Source: Oscillospiraceae bacterium
GTDB lineage: Bacteria > Bacillota > Clostridia > Oscillospirales > Ruminococcaceae
Direction: 5' to 3'
DNA length: 16,149 nucleotides
Assembly (NCBI GenBank): GCA_031253365.1
Contig: JAIRWE010000123.1
Span: forward strand, 1 to 16,149
Shown here: positions 7,617 through 12,371 of the stretch, in pieces
Position numbering within the stretch: the stretch's first letter is position 1
Layout: the number at the start of each line of letters is the position of its first letter
Notes under the pieces: generated by a model
What the model was told of the DNA's origin: nothing
Seen by the model: the letters and a program-made list of their open reading frames with translations, nothing else
Databases searched by the model: none
Position numbers and translations under genes: made by a program

Positions 7617-8273
7617 TCACGGGGCGGGCGCGTCGTCCCCTATCAGGCTCCGTAACCGGTCGACTTGCTCTTTCAGGCAGTCGAGCTGCTGCAATACCGG
7701 GTCGGGGAAATGGATTTGGTCAAGGGCGTCGGAAAGGTCGTTTATTTTCACCCCGTCGCGCTTGACGACCCTCGCGGGGACGCCCACCGCCGTGCAATTC
7801 GGCGGCACTTCGCAAAGGACGACGGCGTTGGCGGCGATTTTGGAATTGTCGCCGACTTTGAGGGGACCCAAAATCCTCGCCCCCGCCCCCACCATGACGT
7901 TGTTGCCCAGCGTGGGGTGGCGTTTGCCCGTATCCTTGCCGGTTCCGCCGAGCGTGACGTTTTGATAAATCGTGCAGTTATCGCCTATTTCCGACGTTTC
8001 CCCGATTACTACGCCGCTTCCGTGGTCGATGAACAGCCCCTTGCCTATTTTCGCGCCGGGGTGAATTTCAATCCCCGTTCGGCGCAGCGCCCTTTGGGAA
8101 ATCCAGCGCGCTATGAAGAACCGTTTCCTCTCGTACCACCGGTGCGCCCTGCGATAGGCGCGAACGGCTTTAAAGCCGGGATACAAAAAAAATACCTCCA
8201 AACGGCTTTTAACGGCGGGGTCGCGCTCCATTACCGCGTCTATGTCTTCTTTCATGCGATTAAACAAAGGCAC
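7617..8273 (-). CDS. cysE: Serine O-acetyltransferase
   Basis: CysE makes O-acetylserine from serine and acetyl-CoA, the first step of cysteine synthesis. The 218-residue protein has the short helical N-terminal domain (KEDIDAVMERDPAVKSRLEV) and the left-handed parallel beta-helix of hexapeptide repeats (about 65-170). These include HPGAKIGKGLFIDHGSGVVI with catalytic H84, and GKRHPTLGNN with H119. The C-terminal tail after PARVVKR normally contacts cysteine for feedback inhibition. The start used is a GTG at 8273 close to a run of G; an ATG six codons downstream (8255) has no clear ribosome binding site. A hairpin at 8282-8308 lies just upstream. Its product feeds the same amino acid that the next gene, cysS, charges onto tRNA. 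Confidence 0.95.
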   Translation of the reverse strand: MPLFNRMKEDIDAVMERDPAVKSRLEVFFLYPGFKAVRAYRRAHRWYERKRFFIARWISQRALRRTGIEIHPGAKIGKGLFIDHGSGVVIGETSEIGDNCTIYQNVTLGGTGKDTGKRHPTLGNNVMVGAGARILGPLKVGDNSKIAANAVVLCEVPPNCTAVGVPARVVKRDGVKINDLSDALDQIHFPDPVLQQLDCLKEQVDRLRSLIGDDAPAP

Positions 8274-8281
8274 ACCCCCAA

Positions 8282-8308
8282 AACTTCCGAAAAGGGGTTT
8301 TCGGAGTT
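8282..8308 (-). promoter_or_regulatory. Hairpin in the cysE 5' region (possible attenuator)
   Basis: Transcribed leftward, AACT-CCGAAAA, a CCCC loop, and TTTTCGG-A-AGTT form an 11-bp stem with one bulged base. It lies in the 39-nt gap between the micropeptide stop and the cysE GTG. Only four T follow before a G5 run, so it is at best a weak terminator. The CCCC loop could pair with the G run that serves as the cysE ribosome binding site. It may tune cysE expression within the operon or protect transcript ends. Confidence 0.5.
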
Positions 8309-8312
8309 CTCT

Positions 8313-8432
8313 TTATTTCACGTAATAGTAGCAAATGACGGCGAGGGCGAGCGAAATGATACATATTATCCAGTTTCGTATAATCAGCTTTTGGACGTTG
8401 TCGGTCTTCTTTTTATCGGGCTCTTTTTTCAT
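8313..8432 (-). CDS. 39-residue single-helix membrane micropeptide
   Basis: This short gene begins with ATG immediately after the stop of the CBS/CorC gene (TAAATG, zero spacing). Its AAAGGA ribosome binding site lies inside the last codons of that gene, so it is almost certainly translationally coupled. The product has a very basic N-terminus (MKKEPDKKKTDNVQKLIIRN) followed by one hydrophobic helix (WIICIISLALAVICYYY), ending in VK. The positive-inside rule predicts the N-terminus in the cytoplasm. I do not recognise a family. Its upstream partner lacks the membrane domain that many CorC/TlyC proteins carry, so the peptide could be a membrane tether or subunit for it. That is inference from context only. 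Confidence 0.65.
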   Translation of the reverse strand: MKKEPDKKKTDNVQKLIIRNWIICIISLALAVICYYYVK

Positions 8433-9341
8433 TTAACCGTTTCCTTTCAGCCTGTACGCGATAATCCTGCTGATGCAGTTGCCTTCGACACCGACGGCGA
8501 CAAAGCGAACGTCCTTGTAATCCGCGTGGGGGGCGCTTTTCCCGTCGCCGCTCTCCTCGGGGATAAAGCCGAGCAAATCCGTCACGAAGCCCGCGATTGT
8601 TTCATACTCGTGATCTTCGGGCAATTCGTACCCGAACAATTTGAGGACGTCCTCGGGGTCGGTTTCGCCGTTTACATCGTACTTTTCGTCGCCGATTTTC
8701 TTGATTTCGGCGCTTTCCTCGTCGTATTCGTCCTGAATACTGCCCATGACCGCCTCCACCAAGTCCTCCATGGTGACTATTCCCGCCGTTCCGCCGTATT
8801 CGTCCACCACGACGCCCATACCCGACTTTTCCCCCGTCAGTATCTTGAACGTGTCCGTGCAGGAGCAGGACTCGGGGATAAACACGGTTTCTCTCAGGAA
8901 ATCGTCGATTGAAAAGCCGGAGAGGTCGGGTTTCCCGATTAGGCTGAGCAAATCCTTTACGATTATTATGCCGATAATGTCGTCTACGCTTTCGCGGTAG
9001 ACGGGCAGCCGCGAAAACCCTTCGTCCAAAGCGAGGTAAATAATGTCGTCCAGCCCGTCGCCGCTTTCTATCCCCACGACGTTTACCCTGTGCGTCATCA
9101 CGTCCGAAACCGCCAGGTCGTCAAACTCGAACGCCTTGCTGATAATCTCCGCCGACGTGTCCTCGATTACCCCGCTTTCGCTGCCGGCGTCCACCATCGA
9201 AAGTATGACGTCCTCGGTGACGTCGCCGGAATCCCCCAGTGTTTTGCGCAGGAACGCGCCCGTCAGTTTGTGCAGACCGATAACCGGCGATAAAAAGAAG
9301 CGTGCCGCCCTGCTTTGCTTTCGTCGTTCGTCCGATTCCAT
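8433..9341 (-). CDS. CBS-pair CorC/TlyC-like protein without DUF21 membrane domain
   Basis: This 302-residue cytoplasmic protein is of the CorC/HlyC class. It has tandem CBS domains (about 80-205: VSDVMTHRVNVVGIE, FSRLPVYRE, GIIIVKDLL, GMGVVVDEYGGTAGIVTMEDLVEAVMG) and a C-terminal CorC_HlyC transporter-associated domain (about 215-300, ending VGVEGNCISRIIAYRLK). CBS pairs bind adenine nucleotides. The family is associated with magnesium or cobalt homeostasis and, by old naming, hemolysin. The N-terminus (about 80 residues) has no strong transmembrane helices, so the DUF21 membrane domain of the usual 400-plus residue Gram-positive relatives is absent, as in E. coli CorC. GGAG precedes the ATG. 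It lies 12 bp after tatD and directly abuts the micropeptide gene. Confidence 0.9.
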   Translation of the reverse strand: MESDERRKQSRAARFFLSPVIGLHKLTGAFLRKTLGDSGDVTEDVILSMVDAGSESGVIEDTSAEIISKAFEFDDLAVSDVMTHRVNVVGIESGDGLDDIIYLALDEGFSRLPVYRESVDDIIGIIIVKDLLSLIGKPDLSGFSIDDFLRETVFIPESCSCTDTFKILTGEKSGMGVVVDEYGGTAGIVTMEDLVEAVMGSIQDEYDEESAEIKKIGDEKYDVNGETDPEDVLKLFGYELPEDHEYETIAGFVTDLLGFIPEESGDGKSAPHADYKDVRFVAVGVEGNCISRIIAYRLKGNG

Positions 9342-9353
9342 AGTTCTCCGTCC

Positions 9354-10127
9354 TCAGAAATCAATTCCGAAAAAAATTTTGGCGTTTTCGTTGCAGGTTC
9401 TCACGACTTTTTCGGTTGATATTCCTTTTATTTCAGCGATTTTCGCCGCCGTGTGCCACGCCATCGAGCTGTCGCAAAGTTTCCCCCTGTGGGGTTCGGG
9501 AGCCATGTAAGGACAGTCGGTTTCAAGCATGAGGTTCTCAAGGGGGGCGGCGGCGCAGGCTTCGACCGCCCTTCGCGCGTTTTTGAAAGTCAAAGCCCCC
9601 GTAAAGCTGACCAAGATTTTCATTCCCGCGAGTTCCCTAACGGTTTCCGCGCCGCTCGAACAGCAGTGGACGACCCCTTTCGGCGCGTATTCCCGCAGAA
9701 TTTCCATGGTGTCCGCCTCCGCCTCGCGCGAGTGGACTATTACCGGCAGACGCAACTTCCGCGCAAGCTCAAGCTGCTTTCGGAACACCTTCATCTGTCT
9801 TTCGCGGCTGTAACCCTCATAGTGGTAATCCAGCCCTATTTCGCCGATTGCCCGGACTTTCTCGTGTTTCGCCGTTTCCTCAAGCTCGACGTGATAGTCG
9901 GCGGGAAGCCCCTTGACGTCGCCCGGGTGTATTCCGACCGCGGCGTAGACGCCGGGGTAGCTTTGCGCGATTTTAAGCGCTTTGCGGTTGCGGGCGGGCG
10001 AACAGCCGATTGCCATGAAGCCCGCCACGTTATCGGAGAGAAGCCGCTTTATCAGGGCGTCGGCGTCTTTCCCGTAGGCGCGGTCGTCGTAATGGGTGTG
10101 GGTATCGAACAGTCTTAATTTTTCCAT
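9354..10127 (-). CDS. tatD: TatD family metal-dependent hydrolase (DNase)
   Basis: This 257-residue TIM-barrel amidohydrolase-superfamily protein is of the TatD type, a 3'-5' DNA/RNA exonuclease implicated in repair and degradation of nucleic acid. Metal ligands are visible in order: H10 and H12 in FDTHTHYDD, E96 in GEIGLDYHYE, H132 in VIVHSREAE, H154 in GVVHCCSSG and D204 in LETDCPYMAPEPHRG. Because the first metal motif starts at residue 8, no downstream start is possible. ATG 10127 is preceded by GGAAA, but the visible promoter would start transcription only a few bases before the ATG. It is the first gene of the leftward operon running to the endonuclease III-like gene. Confidence 0.95.
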   Translation of the reverse strand: MEKLRLFDTHTHYDDRAYGKDADALIKRLLSDNVAGFMAIGCSPARNRKALKIAQSYPGVYAAVGIHPGDVKGLPADYHVELEETAKHEKVRAIGEIGLDYHYEGYSRERQMKVFRKQLELARKLRLPVIVHSREAEADTMEILREYAPKGVVHCCSSGAETVRELAGMKILVSFTGALTFKNARRAVEACAAAPLENLMLETDCPYMAPEPHRGKLCDSSMAWHTAAKIAEIKGISTEKVVRTCNENAKIFFGIDF

Positions 10128-10136
10128 ATCGTTTCC

Positions 10137-10165
10137 ATTATAACATAAATTATTGACAATTTCAA
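10137..10165 (-). promoter_or_regulatory. Promoter of the leftward tatD operon
   Basis: On the minus strand: TTGAAA (10160-10165), a 17-bp spacer, and a perfect TATAAT (10137-10142) preceded by TGT (extended -10). The predicted start of transcription is near 10130, only about 3 nt before the tatD ATG, implying a leaderless or near-leaderless message. The -35 lies inside the spacer of the galM promoter. Confidence 0.75.
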
Positions 10166-10181
10166 GTAATCGGTGTATAAT
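10153..10181 (+). promoter_or_regulatory. Consensus promoter of galM
   Basis: TTGACA (10153-10158), 17 bp, TATAAT (10176-10181): a perfect sigma-A promoter. Its -35 box lies within the spacer of the divergent tatD promoter, so RNA polymerase probably cannot occupy both at once. The predicted start near 10188 gives a leader of about 37 nt. Confidence 0.85.
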
Positions 10182-10192
10182 TTCAAGTAATC
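10158..10192. repeat. Two 14-bp direct repeats at 21-bp spacing across the galM promoter
   Basis: AATTTCAAGTAATC occurs exactly at 10158-10171 and 10179-10192. The 21-bp period is two helical turns, so both copies face the same side of the DNA. The first fills the galM spacer and overlaps the tatD -35; the second begins within the galM -10. This is a good candidate operator for a repressor controlling both divergent units, though a small tandem duplication is also possible. Confidence 0.6.
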
Positions 10193-10224
10193 TCCGTATT
10201 CAAAAGAAAGGAACGGCAGCGGCT

Positions 10225-11265
10225 ATGGTTGACAAACGGGAATGGGGATTCGCCGACGGGTATAAATGCTTTTTAATTACCCTGAAAAACAAAAACGGCA
10301 TGACGGCTTCGCTCACGAATTACGGAGCGGCGGTCGTGCGTCTTGACGTCCCGGACAGGGAGGGTGTTTTTTCGGACGTGGTTTTGGGTTACGACGACTT
10401 GGACGGTTACATCAACGGCGGTTCCTGCCAGGGGGCGGTGACGGGGCGTTTCGCCAACAGGATAGGCGGCGGGGAGTTCACGCTGAACGGCAAGACCTAT
10501 ACGCTGTGCCGAAACGACGGTTCCAACTGCCTGCACGGGGGGAGCGTCAACTTCGGGAAGCGGGTATGGGACGTTCGCGGGGTTTGCGACGGCGAAAGCC
10601 CGAGCGCGCTTTTCCGGTATGTCAGCCCGGACGGGGAGGAGAATTTCCCCGCGAGGGTCGAGAACACCGCGCGTTACACGGTGACCGCGCACGGCTCCCT
10701 GAAAATCGAATACTGCGCCGTGTCGGACGGCGACACGATTTTGAGCCTTACAAACCATACCTACTTCAACCTCGGCGGGTTCAATTCCGGAAGCGTCCTC
10801 GATACCGAGCTGCAGCTGTTCGCGGAAAGCTACACGCCGTTTAATGCCGAGCTGATTCCCACCGGGGAAAAAGCCCTCGTGAAGGGCACCGCCTTTGACT
10901 TTACTTCCCCGAAGCCCATAGGCGAGGACGTTAAATCGGGGAAAATCAGCGGTTATGACAACAATTTTATCTTGGGGGAACCCGGCGTCACGCGCAAAGC
11001 CGCCGTCGCCCGCCATAAGGGAAGCGGCAGAATGATGACGGTCTATACCGATATGCCCGCCATTCAGCTTTATACGGCGGGGAACCTTTCCGAAGAGGGC
11101 AAGGGCGGCGCCGAGTACGGCAATTTCGCGGGGTTTTGCCTTGAAACGCAGTTCACGCCGAACACGCCCAATCTGCCCGATTTCCCGTCCTGCACGCTGC
11201 GAAAAGGCGAGGAATACAGATTTATGACCGAGTACGCCTTTTCCGCCTTGACATATAATTCTTGA
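10225..11265 (+). CDS. galM: Aldose 1-epimerase (galactose mutarotase)
   Basis: GalM interconverts the alpha and beta anomers of aldoses such as galactose and glucose. The 346-residue protein matches family length and fold. Substrate-binding and catalytic residues are visible: R75/N78 in GAVTGRFANRIGGGEF, H104 in NCLHGGSVNFGKRVWD, the catalytic acid H178 in LTNHTYFNLGG, D245 in GYDNNFIL and the catalytic base E307 in FCLETQFTPNTPN. The frame is open further upstream to a TTG at 10153, but that lies in the -35 box. ATG 10225 fits the family start; AAAGGA is 12 nt before it, longer than usual. No other sugar genes are adjacent. A strong promoter for the next small ORF overlaps the 3' end. Confidence 0.95.
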   Translation: MVDKREWGFADGYKCFLITLKNKNGMTASLTNYGAAVVRLDVPDREGVFSDVVLGYDDLDGYINGGSCQGAVTGRFANRIGGGEFTLNGKTYTLCRNDGSNCLHGGSVNFGKRVWDVRGVCDGESPSALFRYVSPDGEENFPARVENTARYTVTAHGSLKIEYCAVSDGDTILSLTNHTYFNLGGFNSGSVLDTELQLFAESYTPFNAELIPTGEKALVKGTAFDFTSPKPIGEDVKSGKISGYDNNFILGEPGVTRKAAVARHKGSGRMMTVYTDMPAIQLYTAGNLSEEGKGGAEYGNFAGFCLETQFTPNTPNLPDFPSCTLRKGEEYRFMTEYAFSALTYNS

Positions 11266-11276
11266 AATGGTATACT
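11248..11276 (+). promoter_or_regulatory. Very strong consensus promoter ahead of the 43-residue ORF
   Basis: TTGACA (11248-11253), 17 bp and TATACT (11271-11276), with TGG giving an extended -10. The -35 lies in the last codons of galM. The predicted start is near 11283, 23 nt before the downstream ATG. It is among the best promoters in the window. Confidence 0.8.
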
Positions 11277-11305
11277 GTGAGCGACCAGTTTCCGAGGAGG
11301 TCTAA

Positions 11306-11437
11306 ATGAAAAAAAAACGCGCGCTTGCCGTGTTCTTATCGCTTGTGATGTTGCTGAGTATCATTTTGGGCGGCTTTACGATGAAGGAAGCCTTCTTCGC
11401 CGCGACGCCGCCGGGGAGTGCGGAACGAGCGCTTTAA
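11306..11437 (+). CDS. 43-residue signal-peptide-like micro-ORF
   Basis: An excellent GAGGAGGT site six bases before ATG and a consensus promoter support expression. The product has a classical secretion signal: MKKKR, then the hydrophobic core ALAVFLSLVMLLSIILGGF, then TMKEAFFAAT with a plausible signal peptidase site after FFA or FFAA. Only about 10-11 residues (TPPGSAERAL) would remain after cleavage. Two readings are possible: a small secreted peptide of the pheromone or modulator kind, or the surviving 5' end of a larger secreted protein truncated by a stop or deletion. No homology continues after the stop that I can recognise. The converging 48-residue ORF ends 16 bp downstream. Confidence 0.6.
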   Translation: MKKKRALAVFLSLVMLLSIILGGFTMKEAFFAATPPGSAERAL

Positions 11438-11453
11438 GCCGTTGCGGTTCCCG

Positions 11454-11600
11454 TCAGCCGGGCGGCTGCGCGTTTTCCGGCGGCTTCGGTTCGTTCGGCT
11501 TGTTCCCCGTTTCGGGGGCGGGCGGCGACGGAAGAATCGATGAATCTTGCAGAAGGCCGGCAAGAAGATTATCTATTTCGTTTTGAGACAAAACCCTCAT
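11454..11600 (-). CDS. 48-residue ORF with FliM/FliY-like N-terminal motif and proline-rich tail
   Basis: Translation gives MRVLSQNEIDNLLAGLLQ followed by a proline-rich polar tail ending NAQPPG. The start closely matches the extreme N-terminus of flagellar switch proteins FliM and FliY (consensus L-S-Q-x-E-I-D-x-L-L), the short helix that binds phosphorylated CheY. Nothing of the FliM middle or C-terminal domain follows. A GGGGGA ribosome binding site lies 12 nt before the ATG, farther than usual, and a plausible promoter faces it at 11638-11666. No flagellar or chemotaxis genes are in the window. It may be a stand-alone decoy peptide for the motif-binding partner, or a fragment of a lost fliM/fliY. 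Coding status is supported by the motif and spacing but not proven. Confidence 0.5.
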   Translation of the reverse strand: MRVLSQNEIDNLLAGLLQDSSILPSPPAPETGNKPNEPKPPENAQPPG

Positions 11601-11614
11601 AATCTTCGTTTATC

Positions 11615-11670
11615 CCCCTTGTCTTTTAATCGCTATTATGATAACATAAAATTTGCGGAAATACAAGGGG
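11615..11670. promoter_or_regulatory. Large dyad-symmetric element with facing promoters
   Basis: CCCCTTGT (11615-11622) and ACAAGGGG (11663-11670) are perfect inverted copies. TTATG (11636-11640) and CATAA (11645-11649) form an inner inverted pair. Both pairs share exactly the same centre (11642.5), each with 13-bp gaps. Rightward TTGTCT (11619-11624) with N17-TAACAT and leftward TTGTAT (11666-11661) with N17-TATCAT are candidate promoters for the cupin gene and the 48-residue ORF, each with its -35 in an outer arm. The leftward one has an extended TGT -10. This looks like an operator region; the protein that binds it is unknown. Confidence 0.5.
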
Positions 11671-11705
11671 TAAAATAATTTTTAACGGTAAAAAGGAGAA
11701 AAATT

Positions 11706-11963
11706 ATGGTAACGGTAAAAAAGCCTACCCCCGAGGAAATCGCGGAAATGGAATCGCTGCCCACGTGGGGCTGCGAGGCGTCCGAGTTCAAATGGGCGTA
11801 CACCGATAAGGAAACCTGCCTGATTATCAAGGGCAAGGTCGTCGTTACCTATGACGGCGGCAAGGTTCAGTTCGGCGAGGGCGACCTTGTTACGTTCGAG
11901 AAGGGGCTTAAATGCGTGTGGAACGTAATCGAGGACGTCGAAAAATATTATAAGTTCGGTTGA
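11706..11963 (+). CDS. Small Cupin_3 domain protein
   Basis: An 85-residue single-domain cupin of the Cupin_3 (DUF861, EutQ-like) type. The N-terminal lead VKKPTPEEIAEMESLPTW is followed by the barrel strands SEFKWAYTDKETCLIIKGKV, VVTYDGGKVQFGEGDLVTFE and KGLKCVWNVIEDVEKYYKF. The G-x-G-D-L-V-x-F-x-x-G-L segment is the typical second cupin motif of the family. Metal-binding histidines are absent, as in many Cupin_3 members, so ligand binding rather than oxygenase chemistry is likely. The substrate is unknown. AAAAAGGAG precedes the ATG. It is probably co-transcribed with the membrane protein 22 bp downstream, under the dyad element upstream. Confidence 0.88.
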   Translation: MVTVKKPTPEEIAEMESLPTWGCEASEFKWAYTDKETCLIIKGKVVVTYDGGKVQFGEGDLVTFEKGLKCVWNVIEDVEKYYKFG

Positions 11964-11985
11964 CGCGAGAGACGGAGGTCCGCCC

Positions 11986-12333
11986 ATGACGAGGGAAATA
12001 AAAATCTGCAAAGACGAAATCAGCGCCCTTCTTGAAAAGGACGCGCCCGATACCGACTGGGAAACGGTGAGCAGGGAGCTGGTGACGAAAATCGGCTTTT
12101 ATCAGCACGAACGGATTGTTCATCTGATAGTTTCCATGACCGTCGCCGTTCTTACGGTTATGACGGTGTGCGTGACGTTCGTCGCCGAAACCGTTCCCTT
12201 GTCGCTGGCGTTGTTAATCGGGCTGTTTATCATTCTTGTCGCGCCGTATATGGTGTATTATTTTATGCTGGAAAACGCGGTGCAGGACATTTATAAGTAT
12301 TACGACAGGGTGAGAGAAAAAATCAAAAAATAA
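11986..12333 (+). CDS. Two-helix membrane protein of unknown function
   Basis: This 115-residue protein has a charged cytoplasmic N-terminal segment (1-44), two transmembrane helices at about 45-66 (IVHLIVSMTVAVLTVMTVCV) and 70-94 (VPLSLALLIGLFIILVAPYM), and a basic C-terminal tail ending REKIKK. A short loop between the helices and charged ends suggest a hairpin with both termini inside. I do not recognise a family. GGAGGT lies seven bases before the ATG. It follows the cupin gene by 22 bp. Its stop is followed by a 14-A run and then the accC ribosome binding site. Confidence 0.8.
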   Translation: MTREIKICKDEISALLEKDAPDTDWETVSRELVTKIGFYQHERIVHLIVSMTVAVLTVMTVCVTFVAETVPLSLALLIGLFIILVAPYMVYYFMLENAVQDIYKYYDRVREKIKK

Positions 12334-12369
12334 AAAAAAAAAAAACGACAACCGTTTTTGGAGGTTGCC
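12332..12369 (-). terminator. Leftward intrinsic terminator between accC and the membrane protein
   Basis: Read on the minus strand: CGGCAACC, a 9-nt loop, GGTTGTCG (8-bp stem with one G-U pair), then an uninterrupted T14. This is a textbook intrinsic terminator, but it points leftward while both flanking genes run rightward. It would stop antisense transcripts coming through accC from the leftward gene at 13713-14096. On the plus strand the same bases put part of the accC ribosome binding site (GGAGG) in the hairpin's loop and 3' arm. Confidence 0.65.
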
Positions 12370-12371
12370 GG

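Noticed and set aside
8274..8312. Cysteine T-box riboswitch before cysE
   Set aside because: The gap is only 39 nt and has no T-box sequence or antiterminator fold.
6640..8912. Two long rightward open frames (about 441 and 415 codons) opposite cysS, cysE and the CorC gene
   Set aside because: Both cross several well-supported genes on the opposite strand and give composition unlike a protein family, so they are shadow frames.
10153..10224. Upstream TTG start for galM
   Set aside because: The TTG is part of the -35 hexamer and would not be transcribed from the galM promoter.
10273..11016. 247-codon leftward frame inside galM
   Set aside because: Shadow of galM with no recognisable domain.
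11336..11563. 75-codon leftward Arg-rich frame overlapping the two micro-ORFs
   Set aside because: It overlaps the 43-residue ORF, has no ribosome binding site, and is highly basic with frameshift-like composition. The alternative 48-codon frame at 11454-11600 has a recognisable motif.
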